From Sulfurimicrobium sp963741495 (GTDB lineage Bacteria; Pseudomonadota; Gammaproteobacteria; Burkholderiales; Sulfuricellaceae), in the NCBI GenBank assembly GCA_963741495.1, contig CAVUID010000007.1:1-64000 (forward strand): a stretch of 64,000 nt of DNA, given 5' to 3'. The notes beneath the pieces are model-generated. The model was not told where the DNA came from, did not search any database, and was given only the letters and a program-made list of their open reading frames with translations. Below are positions 43,320 through 55,690 of the stretch, piece by piece. A program made the translations under genes and the position numbers. Positions within the stretch are counted from its first letter, which is position 1. The number at the start of each line of letters is the position of its first letter.

Positions 43320-43865
43320 CTAGAGGCGGACACGGCGCTCCAGTTCCCGCAGCTTTTCGATAGCCGGCGCGAGATTGTGCTGGTCCGAATCAATCAGGGC
43401 CAATGCGTTATCAGTAGCAGTTTCAATTTCCCGATAATGATTTTGCAGCGCTTCAGCACTCTGCACGAGCTGCTGCATTTCTTTCTGTAGCTGGTCCTTC
43501 TTGCGAATGGGCGTAGGCGTGGCAGTGCCGGTTTCGATCAAAACTTCCATGTTGCGGGAAATACGGAACAGGGGGCCCGCGATGCGAAAGCTGGCATAAA
43601 GGGAAATCAGCCAGGTGATGACGGCGGCGGCGCCGACCAGAAATAAACCCGCCAGCAGCATGCCTGGCCCCAGGGATTGATGGGTAATGCTCCCCGACCT
43701 GACAACATCCCAGTAGGTGGCGCCGGCATTTTCACTGATAAAGGCGAGCAACAGGAGCAGCGTGGCGAAAGAAAGGCCTCCAACGACAAGGGCCACGGTG
43801 CCAGTAACTTTGAGATGATAATTCAGTCGGCTATTGCCGCTCTGGAAAGAGGCGTGTTGTGCCAT
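43320..43865 (-). CDS. Small HAMP-like membrane protein upstream of the cytochrome gene
   Basis: A 181-residue inner-membrane protein. TM1 (about residues 22-43), a short periplasmic loop of about 25 residues (ENAGATYWDVVRSGSITHQS), TM2 (about 69-92), then a HAMP-like segment (FRIAGPLFRISRNMEVLIETG) and a C-terminal coiled coil with QLVQSAEALQNHYREIE. It lacks any output domain. The stop is 13 bases before the cytochrome start. The three genes form one transcription unit, and the first and third products frame the haem protein. Confidence 0.65.
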   Translation of the reverse strand: MAQHASFQSGNSRLNYHLKVTGTVALVVGGLSFATLLLLLAFISENAGATYWDVVRSGSITHQSLGPGMLLAGLFLVGAAAVITWLISLYASFRIAGPLFRISRNMEVLIETGTATPTPIRKKDQLQKEMQQLVQSAEALQNHYREIETATDNALALIDSDQHNLAPAIEKLRELERRVRL

Positions 43866-44082
43866 TCATAATCTTTCAATTTAGCAGGGTAATGAAGCAT
43901 CCCCTTGGGCTCTTCGGCCAGCGCTTTGGAATAAAGCCTATCTCGTTGAAAGCAATCAGCGAACTATATCCCATTTACATGAATTGCAGCACAAGTTTTT
44001 GTCCGCGGACCGCGAATCGCAGGCCTGGCCCGGATGCGTAAAACGGTATTTCTGGTAGACTTCCGCCATCAGGAGGATAAGC

Positions 44083-44340
44083 ATGCTTAATCACAAAGTA
44101 ATCGACGACATCAACGCTAAAATCAGCCAGGTTCTGGCAGCCACACCCGCAGGCGATGTGGAGAAAAATCTGCGCGCCTCTTTGCAGGGTGTTTTTTCCA
44201 AACTCGACCTGGTAACACGGGAGGAATTCGAGGTGCAACAGGCGGTGCTGGTGCGCACACGCGAAAAACTCGACAAGCTTGAAGCCCAGGTGGCGGCCAT
44301 GGAAAAGCAACTCCGTCCAGAACCTGCAACACCCCAATAA
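44083..44340 (+). CDS. ubiK: Ubiquinone biosynthesis accessory factor UbiK (YqiC/BMFP)
   Basis: An 85-residue coiled-coil protein. The conserved N-terminal DDINAKISQVLAA, RASLQGVFSKLDLVTREEF and the C-terminal EKLDKLEAQVAAMEKQL match UbiK, which assists the UbiJ-containing ubiquinone-synthesis complex and associates with membranes. An AGGAGGA ribosome site precedes the ATG. The next gene, comM, begins six bases after the stop. The 217 bases upstream contain no gene. Confidence 0.9.
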   Translation: MLNHKVIDDINAKISQVLAATPAGDVEKNLRASLQGVFSKLDLVTREEFEVQQAVLVRTREKLDKLEAQVAAMEKQLRPEPATPQ

Positions 44341-44346
44341 CTCAAC

Positions 44347-45840
44347 ATGTCCCTCGCGGTCCTTTACAGCCGCGCATTGAACGGCATGGATGCGCCGCTG
44401 GTAACAGTGGAAGTGCATCTGGCCAACGGTTTGCCCAGCTTCACCCTGGTTGGCCTGCCTGAAGCGGAGGTCAAGGAAGCCCGCGACCGGGTACGTGCCG
44501 CGCTGCAGAATGCCCGCTTCGAATTTCCCGCTCGGCGCATTACAGTCAACCTGGCTCCGGCTGACCTGCCCAAGGAAAGCGGCCGTTTCGACCTGCCGAT
44601 CGCACTGGGCATTCTCGCCGCTTCCGGCCAGTTGCCCCAGCAGCGCCTCAGGGATTATGAATTTGCCGGTGAGCTGGCGCTGACAGGCGAGCTGCGCCCG
44701 ATTCGCGGCGCACTGGCGATGACCTACAAGGCCAGCAAGGATGGCCGTGCTTTCATCCTGCCGCGCAGCAATGCGGACGAAGCCGCACTGGTGGACAAGG
44801 CAGAGATTTTCCCGGCGAGCTCCCTGCTCGAAGTCTGCGCCCACCTGGCGGGGCAGGAGCCACTCAGCCGCCATGTCTCACCCATGGATGCCGCAAAGGC
44901 GGCGCCGAACCCCGATTTCAGCGAAGTCAAAGGTCAGGTTCAGGCCAAGCGCGCGCTCGAAGTGGCCGCAGCGGGCGGCCACAGCATCCTCATGTCGGGC
45001 CCGCCGGGCACTGGCAAATCCATGCTCGCCAGCCGCCTGCCCGGCATCCTGCCGCAAATGTCGGAAGAGGAAGCACTCGAAGCCGCAGCGATCCAGTCGC
45101 TTAACGGCGGATTTCGGCTCGAAAACTGGCGCCGCCGCATTCTGCGTGCACCGCATCATTCGGCTTCCAGCGTGGCGCTGGTGGGTGGGGGCGGCAATCC
45201 GCGTCCGGGTGAAATCAGCCTGGCGCACCATTCCGTGCTGTTTCTCGATGAGCTGCCGGAGTTCGACAGAAAGGCGCTGGAGACCCTGCGCGAGCCGCTG
45301 GAATCCGGCCGCATCACCATTTCTCGCGCAGCCCGGCAGGCGGAATTTCCGGCGCAATTCCAGCTGGTTGCGGCGATGAATCCCTGCCCCTGCGGCTATC
45401 TGGGCCACCCCAACGGCAAGTGCCGCTGCACGCCGGACCAGGTATCGCGCTACCGGAGCAAGATCTCCGGCCCCCTGCTTGACCGCATCGATATGCAGAT
45501 TGAAGTGCCGGCCCTGCCGGAACGTGAGCTGACGCAAGGCGCACCAGGCGAGCCCAGTGCTGCCATTCAGAACCGGGTAGAAGCCGCGCGCCAGTTGCAA
45601 ATGGCGCGTCAGGGCAAGCCCAATGCCCGGCTTTCGAGCAAGGAGATCGATCTCTACTGCCAGCCGGATGAGGCCGGCATGACGCTGCTCAAGCAGGCCA
45701 TCAGCCGCCTCGAACTATCCGCACGTGCCTACCACCGCATTCTCAAAATGGCACGCACCATCTCCGACCTGGCCGGTTCACAACAGATTGCCCCTGTGCA
45801 TATCGCCGAAGCGGTGCAATACCGGCGTTTCGGTGGCTAG
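44347..45840 (+). CDS. comM: Magnesium-chelatase-like AAA ATPase (ComM/YifB)
   Basis: A 497-residue YifB-family protein. The N-terminal Lon-protease-like fold (about 1-170, VEVHLANGLPSFTLVGLPEAEV) leads to an AAA core with Walker A SGPPGTGKSML near residue 220 and Walker B LFLDELPEF. The CPCGYLG and CRCTPDQVSRYRSKISGPLLDRID segments form the zinc-finger-like part. ComM is a hexameric branch-migration helicase used in natural transformation and recombination. The length is normal. No competence genes are adjacent. Confidence 0.93.
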   Translation: MSLAVLYSRALNGMDAPLVTVEVHLANGLPSFTLVGLPEAEVKEARDRVRAALQNARFEFPARRITVNLAPADLPKESGRFDLPIALGILAASGQLPQQRLRDYEFAGELALTGELRPIRGALAMTYKASKDGRAFILPRSNADEAALVDKAEIFPASSLLEVCAHLAGQEPLSRHVSPMDAAKAAPNPDFSEVKGQVQAKRALEVAAAGGHSILMSGPPGTGKSMLASRLPGILPQMSEEEALEAAAIQSLNGGFRLENWRRRILRAPHHSASSVALVGGGGNPRPGEISLAHHSVLFLDELPEFDRKALETLREPLESGRITISRAARQAEFPAQFQLVAAMNPCPCGYLGHPNGKCRCTPDQVSRYRSKISGPLLDRIDMQIEVPALPERELTQGAPGEPSAAIQNRVEAARQLQMARQGKPNARLSSKEIDLYCQPDEAGMTLLKQAISRLELSARAYHRILKMARTISDLAGSQQIAPVHIAEAVQYRRFGG

Positions 45841-45938
45841 CAGGCTAGTCCCGGCTTGAAACACGCTGAAGGCAGGCTGGGCGTCAGCTCGACACATCGG
45901 CGTGTGTGCCGGCCAACGGTGCAGCGTATTTCATACTG

Positions 45939-46970
45939 ATGGACATTCTGCAATCCTGGCGCGAAGAAAAGCGCTCCGCCTACCTCTACCGCGTCATTTC
46001 GGATGTGGAATCGGGCACGCCGCTGCAGATTCTTTTCCTTGAGCTGGCACAGGCTGCCGAGCGGCAGGCCGAGATATGGGTAGCCGAAGCCGGAAAAACA
46101 GGGGTAACACTGCCGCAAGCCTATCTGCCCGAGCTACGCGTGCGCATCGCGGCGCAACTGGTGAAACGTTTTGGCGTGCGCGCGATGCAACCGATGCTGG
46201 CAGCCATGAAGGTGCGCGGCATGTCGCTATACACTTCCACGCCCGCCGGCCATGCCACACCCACTTCACTGGAGCAGGTTGGCCGACGCCACAAGGGTAT
46301 GGGTGGAGGCAATCTGCGCGCGGCGGTTTTTGGCGTCAATGATGGCCTGGTTTCCAATGCCAGTTTGATCATGGGCGTGGCGGGGGCTTCCGGCCAGAAC
46401 ACCGTAATCATGCTCTCCGGTATCGCAGGCCTGTTGGCGGGCGCGTTTTCCATGGCGGCGGGCGAATATCTTTCGGTGCGCTCTCAGCGCGAAATGTACG
46501 AATACCAGATCGGGCTGGAGCGTGACGAACTGGAGCAATACCCGGATGAAGAAGCCGCCGAACTGGCGCTGATTTTCCAGGCCAAGGGACTGGAGCGCGA
46601 AGAAGCGCGGCGTCTGTCGAAAAAACTGATTGCCGATCCGGACCAGGCGCTGGATACCCTGACGCGCGAAGAGTTGGGCCTGAATCCGGATGAACTGGGC
46701 TCACCCCGGGGTGCTGCGCTGTTTTCCTTCTTTGCCTTTGCAAGCGGCGCCATGGTGCCGCTGCTGCCCTTTTTTGTCGCGACCGGGTCAACAGCGCTGC
46801 TCACTTCCATCGGGGCGACGGCTGTGGCGCTTTTTGCAGTGGGCGCGACGCTCAGCCTGTTTACCGGGCGACGCGCCCTGTCCGGCGGCTTTCGCATGCT
46901 GGCGATCGGTGCCGCTGCTGGTGGTGCGACTTACCTGATCGGCAAGGCGCTCGGCGTGACGCTGGCTTAA
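45939..46970 (+). CDS. CCC1/VIT1-family metal transporter
   Basis: A 343-residue protein. The N-terminal 125 residues are a ferritin-like, rubrerythrin-related cytosolic part (EEKRSAYLYRVISDVESGTP). The rest is a VIT1/CCC1 domain with helices starting at RAAVFGVNDGLVSNASLIMGVAG and AGLLAGAFSMAAGEYLSVRSQREMYEYQ. These proteins move Fe(2+)/Mn(2+) out of the cytosol. The ATG at 45939 is chosen over a GTG at 45906; neither has a good ribosome site. The gene is a separate unit 100 bases after comM. Confidence 0.85.
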   Translation: MDILQSWREEKRSAYLYRVISDVESGTPLQILFLELAQAAERQAEIWVAEAGKTGVTLPQAYLPELRVRIAAQLVKRFGVRAMQPMLAAMKVRGMSLYTSTPAGHATPTSLEQVGRRHKGMGGGNLRAAVFGVNDGLVSNASLIMGVAGASGQNTVIMLSGIAGLLAGAFSMAAGEYLSVRSQREMYEYQIGLERDELEQYPDEEAAELALIFQAKGLEREEARRLSKKLIADPDQALDTLTREELGLNPDELGSPRGAALFSFFAFASGAMVPLLPFFVATGSTALLTSIGATAVALFAVGATLSLFTGRRALSGGFRMLAIGAAAGGATYLIGKALGVTLA

Positions 46971-47072
46971 CAGCGCCCTTTCAACCCGGAAACAATTTGA
47001 TACAGTTTTCTCCGGGTGGAAATAGTTTGGAAACACGCTTCCTGCACCATGGCGGTAAAGGAGGGGTGAATC

Positions 47073-47255
47073 ATGATGCAATGGATGAGCGGTACATTTC
47101 AGATTGGCGCGATGCTGCTGGCTTTTTTCGCGCTAGCGCAGTGGCCTGCGCTGGCTGATACCGGGCCGCGTGCGGAGCAGGCTGCCGCTGGCGTGGCCCC
47201 GGCGCAACTGGGCTGGATGCTGGAACAACACTGGCGCGTAGTTGACGGGCGCTAA
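47073..47255 (+). CDS. Small exported protein with a very strong ribosome site
   Basis: A 60-residue protein starting MMQWMSGTFQ. The signal peptide (about 1-28, GAMLLAFFALAQWPALA) leaves a mature peptide of about 32 residues ending EQHWRVVDGR. AAAGGAGGGG lies eight bases upstream, and a strong terminator follows 8 bases after the stop, so this is very likely a real gene. I do not recognise it. Confidence 0.65.
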   Translation: MMQWMSGTFQIGAMLLAFFALAQWPALADTGPRAEQAAAGVAPAQLGWMLEQHWRVVDGR

Positions 47256-47262
47256 AGGCCTC

Positions 47263-47293
47263 GGCCCGAAACAGTCAAGTTTCGGGCCTTTCC
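47263..47293 (+). terminator. Terminator after the small exported gene
   Basis: GGCCCGAAAC (47263-47272) pairs with GTTTCGGGCC (47279-47288), loop AGTCAA, then TTTCC. It is followed by the convergent rhodanese gene and may serve both strands. Confidence 0.75.
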
Positions 47294-47318
47294 AAACGGG
47301 CATCTTGAAACCATCCCA

Positions 47319-47705
47319 TCACGTTTGCGTCCATGGCAAGCCATCGAAGCGCCAGCCATTCACCGTGTTGCGATGGTAGTGGTCATCCAGATCGCCTTCG
47401 AAACCATGCAGCACGTTGTACACCTCCGTGATTCCGGCCTGCTCCAGCACATGCCCGGCATCCACCGAGCGTCGGCCGGAACGGCAGATCAGCACCACCG
47501 GGCGGTTGATGCTGGCGGCGGTTTTGACGTGCGAAACAAAGTGCGGGTTCACTTCCCAGTCTGGCGCATCCACCCAGGGAATAAGAATCGAACCGTCGGG
47601 GTGGCCAACGAACAAAAATTCCATTTCGCTGCGCACATCGATAAATACCGCCTCGCGGCGGGTGTGCAAAAGCTCATGAGCTTGCTTGGGGGTAAGATGT
47701 TCCAT
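47319..47705 (-). CDS. Rhodanese-domain protein
   Basis: A 128-residue single rhodanese domain with EHLTPKQAHELLHT start, FIDVRSEMEFLFVGHPDGS and the active-site loop CRSGRRS, where the catalytic Cys forms a persulfide. There is no signal peptide, so it is cytosolic. It could transfer sulfane sulfur or handle thiols; the specific partner is unknown. The GGATGGAACA-like start region has GGAGG ten bases upstream. It faces away from metH, with 82 bases between starts. Confidence 0.88.
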   Translation of the reverse strand: MEHLTPKQAHELLHTRREAVFIDVRSEMEFLFVGHPDGSILIPWVDAPDWEVNPHFVSHVKTAASINRPVVLICRSGRRSVDAGHVLEQAGITEVYNVLHGFEGDLDDHYHRNTVNGWRFDGLPWTQT

Positions 47706-47787
47706 CCGGAACCTCCTTGTCGTTCAGTGAGTTGGCGTCTGATGATATTATTACACCCTTTCCCGCCTGAATAACACTGCCATAATC

Positions 47788-51615
<3,828 letters not shown>

Positions 51616-51633
51616 CCTAGAAACCTCAGTTGG

Positions 51634-51753
51634 ACGTGGTGGAGTGCGCGGTTTTTGGGGTGCAGGGCAAGGCGCAACGACGCGGAATGGTCATTCCATT
51701 CCAAGGAGTTGCAACGCCGCCATGCGCCGCAAAAACCGTGCAATCCACCACGT
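51634..51753. repeat. Imperfect palindrome after metH
   Basis: About 30-base arms (ACGTGGTGGAGTGCGCGG... and the complement ...TGCAATCCACCACGT) match at roughly 26 of 30 positions. The centre is GGAATGG-TCATTCCATTCC. The core GGCAAGGCGC...CAACGCCGCC is shared with the element at 34593-34759. Confidence 0.65.
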
Positions 51754-51872
51754 AGCGGCATCACCAAAAGGGTGGCCCCATGATTCAAGAAGAAATTAAT
51801 TACATTCATAGCGTTACGCACTCAATAAAGCGGTCAACTAAGGTTTCTAGGTTTAATGACGCCCTTAAAATC

Positions 51873-52364
51873 ATGAAAAAATACAACGGGTTCTCTGCAA
51901 TTGAAATGCTGGCGGTTCTGGCCGTACTTGGCATTTTGGCCGCAATGGCCATTCCGTCCTATCAGTCGAAAATAATACGGGAGCAGATTGCTGCGGCCAT
52001 CCCCTTTGCGGATACAGCCAAGGAACCCATCTCCGCCTACTGGAAAGCAACCAAGGTATTTCCCGGCGATAACGAGGAAGCGGGGCTACCGGATGCCAAT
52101 AAAATCGTGAGCAATCAAATCAGCGCGCTGGTTGTGGAAGACGGCGCCATTCACATGACTTTCGGCAATCATGCACACAAATTACTTCAGGGCAAAACCC
52201 TGTCGATCCGCCCCGCTATTGTGGAAGATGCGCCTGTCGTCCCTATTGCATGGGTATGCGGGAATGCAGCCCCGCCAGAAAAGATGACCGTCAGAGGTCA
52301 TAACAAAACCGATATCCCGAACGCCTATTTACCATTCGGATGCAAAGAGATTTCGTCGAAATAA
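51873..52364 (+). CDS. Type IV pilin-like protein
   Basis: A 163-residue prepilin. The leader MKKYNG is followed by a cleavage and methylation site (G before FSAIEMLAVLAVLGILAAM; Glu at mature +5). The mature part contains two cysteines near the C-terminus (VCGNAAPPEK...LPFGCKE), the usual pilin disulfide loop. PilA-type major and minor pilins share this layout. No other pilus gene is in the window, so it is an orphan here. I chose the ATG at 51873, which gives the canonical leader; the frame upstream to 51780 has no signal. Confidence 0.82.
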   Translation: MKKYNGFSAIEMLAVLAVLGILAAMAIPSYQSKIIREQIAAAIPFADTAKEPISAYWKATKVFPGDNEEAGLPDANKIVSNQISALVVEDGAIHMTFGNHAHKLLQGKTLSIRPAIVEDAPVVPIAWVCGNAAPPEKMTVRGHNKTDIPNAYLPFGCKEISSK

Positions 52365-52405
52365 GGGTTCCATGAACCTGAAGGCCGCAGATTCATAAAA
52401 CAACA

Positions 52406-52437
52406 AAAAACAGCAGATTTTATAACCTGCTGTTTTT
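52406..52437. terminator. Bidirectional terminator between pilin and tRNA-Ala
   Basis: AAAAACAGCAG (52406-52416) pairs with CTGCTGTTTTT (52427-52437), loop of 10 bases. It has a T-run for the plus strand and an A-run (T-run on the minus strand), so it serves both genes. Confidence 0.85.
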
Positions 52438-52448
52438 ACGCTATTTTG

Positions 52449-52521
<73 letters not shown>

Positions 52522-52629
52522 GATGGAGGAAAAAATTCTACCCGAGTGCCGGTAGAAATTGAAGTGTCGAGATCATGAGCTGTGATTACTCTTGCCTCAT
52601 GTTCCAATTTCGTGTGCAATGGGACCCCT

Positions 52630-53013
52630 ATGGCTGACAGTAAAAAATACGAAGTACAAGTGGAAACCGCCGTTGCTTACCTTCCCGATCAGTCTGACGA
52701 GAAGAGTGAGCGCTATGTGTTTGCCTATACCATTACCATTTCCAACACGGGCACTGTGCCGGCGCAATTGATCAGCCGGCACTGGATTATCACCGACGCA
52801 GCCAGTCAGGTGCAGGAAGTGCGCGGACTGGGCGTGGTGGGGGAACAACCCTTGCTGCGGCCTGGTGAGTCCTTTGAATACACCAGCGGCACTTCCCTGG
52901 CAACGCCGGTCGGCACCATGCACGGCAGTTACCAGATGGCGGCCGAGGACGGCACCCGGTTCGAGGCGCCTGTCGCCGAATTTATCCTGAGCGTGCCGCG
53001 CGTGCTGCACTAG
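52630..53013 (+). CDS. apaG: ApaG protein
   Basis: A 127-residue protein of the ApaG fold (fibronectin-III-like). It contains the family strand pattern VETAVAYLPDQS, YTITISNTGTVPAQLISRHWIITD, VVGEQPLLRPGESFEYTSGTSL and MHGSYQM. ApaG is linked to metal and nucleotide responses (Co/Mg efflux in enterobacteria); a precise role is not established. The ATG at 52630 is preferred over a GTG at 52582 because it gives the usual N-terminus. mltA begins 22 bases after the stop. Confidence 0.92.
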   Translation: MADSKKYEVQVETAVAYLPDQSDEKSERYVFAYTITISNTGTVPAQLISRHWIITDAASQVQEVRGLGVVGEQPLLRPGESFEYTSGTSLATPVGTMHGSYQMAAEDGTRFEAPVAEFILSVPRVLH

Positions 53014-53035
53014 ACCTGGGTTTTATGTTGTTAAG

Positions 53036-54226
53036 ATGAAGATGTCGCGAATATTTCCCTGGATCATGCTGGCCTTGCTTTCTGCTTGTGTCACCGTGCC
53101 GCCTCCCATTCCTCCTGCGCCTCCCGCACCTCCTGTTCCGCCAGTGACTACGGTGCCAGTTGTTCCTTCGCCCGCGCCGGCCTTGCAGGCCGCAGCCTGG
53201 CCCGATGTTTCCGGCTGGAACGAGGATGATCCCGCGCTCGCCTGGGATGCTTTTATGCAAAGTTGCTCCACGCTGAAGCGGCAGTCTGCATGGGAGGCTG
53301 TGTGCTCGGCGGCTGCGGACCCGTCTTTGCAGCCGGGGGCACGGCGCCGCTTTTTTGAAGAAAATTTCACTCCCTATCAGGTGAACAATCCGGACAGCAG
53401 CAACGAAGGGATGATCACCGGCTATTACGAGCCGCTGCTGAACGGCAGTCGCACACGCAACAGCCGTTATCGTTACCCGCTCTACAGCACCCCTTCCGAT
53501 CTGCTGGTGATTGACCTGAATTCGGTTTATCCCGAGCTCAAGAGCTTGCGTCTGCGTGGTCGCTTACAGGGCAACCGGGTGGTGCCGTATTACAGCCGTG
53601 CAGAAATCGAGAATGGCGCGGCGCCGGTGAAAGGGAATGAACTGTTCTGGGTGGACGATGCGGTGGATCTGTTCTTTCTGCAGATTCAGGGGTCGGGCAA
53701 GATCAAGTTGCCGAATGGTGAAATGCTGCGCATCGGCTATGCCGACCAGAATGGTTACCCTTATAAATCCATTGGCAAGACGTTGGTGGAGCGCGGTGAA
53801 CTGACGCTCGACAAGGCCTCGATGCAGGGCATCAAGGACTGGGCCAAGCGTAATCCGGGCAAGCTCACGGAATTGCTCAATGTGAACGCCAGCTATGTGT
53901 TCTTCCGCGAACTGCCGAACCAGCTTTCCGGTCCGCTGGGGGCGCTTGGCGTCCCACTGACCGCGGGACGCAGCCTGGCCGTTGATCCGCGCACCATCCC
54001 GCTCGGCGCACCGGTGTTTCTCTCGACCACCTGGCCCAACGAAAGCAAGCCACTACAGCGCCTGATGGTGGCGCAGGACACCGGCAGTGCCATCAAGGGG
54101 GCCGTGCGGGCCGACTTCTTCTGGGGCTTTGGCAGTGACGCCGGAAAACGGGCAGGCAGCATGAAGCAGCAAGGCAGAATGTGGGTATTGTTGCCTCGCG
54201 GCTACCCGCTGCCGCAGGTGCAATAA
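53036..54226 (+). CDS. mltA: Membrane-bound lytic murein transglycosylase A
   Basis: A 396-residue outer-membrane lipoprotein. The lipobox is LLSAC with Cys18 as the lipidated residue. A Pro-rich linker (PPPIPPAPPAPPVPPVT) follows, then the MltA barrel. ITGYYEPLLNGSR and SRYRYPLYSTPSDL are typical, as is FFLQIQGSGKIKLPNGEML. The 3D domain near the C-terminus has AQDTGSAIKGAVRADFFWGFG, with the catalytic Asp. It cleaves peptidoglycan glycan strands into 1,6-anhydroMurNAc products. Confidence 0.93.
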   Translation: MKMSRIFPWIMLALLSACVTVPPPIPPAPPAPPVPPVTTVPVVPSPAPALQAAAWPDVSGWNEDDPALAWDAFMQSCSTLKRQSAWEAVCSAAADPSLQPGARRRFFEENFTPYQVNNPDSSNEGMITGYYEPLLNGSRTRNSRYRYPLYSTPSDLLVIDLNSVYPELKSLRLRGRLQGNRVVPYYSRAEIENGAAPVKGNELFWVDDAVDLFFLQIQGSGKIKLPNGEMLRIGYADQNGYPYKSIGKTLVERGELTLDKASMQGIKDWAKRNPGKLTELLNVNASYVFFRELPNQLSGPLGALGVPLTAGRSLAVDPRTIPLGAPVFLSTTWPNESKPLQRLMVAQDTGSAIKGAVRADFFWGFGSDAGKRAGSMKQQGRMWVLLPRGYPLPQVQ

Positions 54227-54239
54227 CCAGGCAGCAGCC

Positions 54240-54617
54240 GTGCTTTATCTAACCCTTAAATCCATTCATGTCAGCTGCGTGGTGCTGACTATCAGCCTGT
54301 TCCTGTTACGCGGGTTCTGGATGCTGCGGGACTCGGCACAACTGCAACAGCGCTGGGTCCGGATTCTGCCTCACGTGATCGACGCCACGCTGCTGACCAG
54401 CGCTGTCCTGCTTGCGGCTCTGACTGGGCAATATCCTGGGGTCAGCGGCTGGCTGACTGCCAAAGTGACGGCTTTGTTGATTTATATCGGGCTGGGAACC
54501 ATTGCAATCAAGCGGGGCCGGACAAAGCGCACAAGAATCGCGGCCTGGCTGGGTGCCATTCTGGTTTTTGGCTACATCGTGGCCGTTGCGCTTACGCGGC
54601 AGCCCATTCCGGGCTAG
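54240..54617 (+). CDS. SirB2-family membrane protein
   Basis: A 125-residue protein with four predicted helices (YLTLKSIHVSCVVLTISLFL, VIDATLLTSAVLLAALTG, VTALLIYIGLGTIAI and LGAILVFGYIVAVALT). This matches the SirB family, annotated from its gene context near invasion or peptide-release factors, with unknown function. The GTG start at 54240 is 13 bases after the mltA stop. The stop overlaps the 3' end of the convergent flgT-like gene by four bases. Confidence 0.75.
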   Translation: MLYLTLKSIHVSCVVLTISLFLLRGFWMLRDSAQLQQRWVRILPHVIDATLLTSAVLLAALTGQYPGVSGWLTAKVTALLIYIGLGTIAIKRGRTKRTRIAAWLGAILVFGYIVAVALTRQPIPG

Positions 54618-55690
54618 CGCGCCTGTGTGTGAGGCGCGACATCGACGCGGGCCGTATCACCAACCCTGACCCTGGATTTGAAAATGCCGTCCGACAGTTC
54701 CCCCACAGCATACAAGGGGTGAACCTGATCCAGGGTGAGCGTGGCGGCTGGCGACTCTGGAATGCCAAGTGCGGCTGTGGCAGCACTCTCGACCGGCGCC
54801 GCAGGGTTCCTATGATATACCTTGAGTTTGTCGCCGGGGCGCAGCGCGGACTGGCTGCCCGCATCAATAAAAACCTTCCCGTCTTCAATACGCACGATAT
54901 TCGCAATAAAAGGCAGGTTTGCGAGATCTTCGTTTATCAAACCAATCTGGGCGCTGAGCAGTTGTTCCACTGCCTGCCCAAACGCCGTGTCGAAGAAAGC
55001 GGCACTGGCAAAAGCCTTGTCTCGCCCCACGGCTGCGCGACCGGAGATCTCCGCGCTGTTACGGTAGCGCTTGATGAGTGCGCCAGTCCGTCCGTCATTC
55101 AAAAAGATCTCCACCTCAAGACGTCGCTCCGTGGCGACCGGACGGACGCCGGCAACCACGCTGTTCCATGGCAAGCCGAGTTCAAAGCGGCGCCCGGTTT
55201 CCTTGCCTTGCCAGCCGAAGTAGGGACGTAGCGATTCATCACTGACAGCCGCATCCAGAATGAGGCCGGAAATCACGATCTGGCTGCCGTACTGATCGGC
55301 AACACGGTGGATCAGTTCACGGCTGGCTGGAGAGTCCGGATTGATGTTGTGCGGATCCGCGAATGGGGAGGCGGTGCTATAGCGCGCCACTACATTTCCC
55401 CCCGCCTCCAGACGACGCAGGAGCTCGCGTGGATAGCCGTCCCAGATATTGACGACATCATCCACCTGAAGCGAATTGGCGACCTGGAAGCGGGTGACGG
55501 CGACTGTTTTCCCGAATAGCCTCGGTGGTGACGCGTCAACGCTGGGCGCGGCTGTTGAGTCGGCCACGACTATGCCTTCTGCCGCAAAAGCATGCGCTGT
55601 CAGCAAACTGACGGCCAGCAGCGCAGCCATCCCGTTTCTCAGGATTTTTTGCGCAAAAGGAAGTTTGGCGGGGGCTGGCAGCAGCATCAC
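54614..55690 (-). CDS. FlgT-like secreted protein coupled to ppx
   Basis: A 358-residue exported protein with a signal peptide (about 15-36, ending AHAFA). The N-terminal part (VAVTRFQVANSLQVDDVVNIWDGYP) and a long middle domain (about 60-240) fold as in FlgT/TolB-N-type secreted proteins. The C-terminal SALRPGDKLKVYHRNP (about 285-300) matches the FlgT C-domain. FlgT builds the H-ring of sheathed flagella, but no flagellar genes are present here. It starts four bases inside the ppx stop (ATGA) and so is cotranslated with ppx. Confidence 0.65.
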   Translation of the reverse strand: MMLLPAPAKLPFAQKILRNGMAALLAVSLLTAHAFAAEGIVVADSTAAPSVDASPPRLFGKTVAVTRFQVANSLQVDDVVNIWDGYPRELLRRLEAGGNVVARYSTASPFADPHNINPDSPASRELIHRVADQYGSQIVISGLILDAAVSDESLRPYFGWQGKETGRRFELGLPWNSVVAGVRPVATERRLEVEIFLNDGRTGALIKRYRNSAEISGRAAVGRDKAFASAAFFDTAFGQAVEQLLSAQIGLINEDLANLPFIANIVRIEDGKVFIDAGSQSALRPGDKLKVYHRNPAAPVESAATAALGIPESPAATLTLDQVHPLYAVGELSDGIFKSRVRVGDTARVDVAPHTQAR

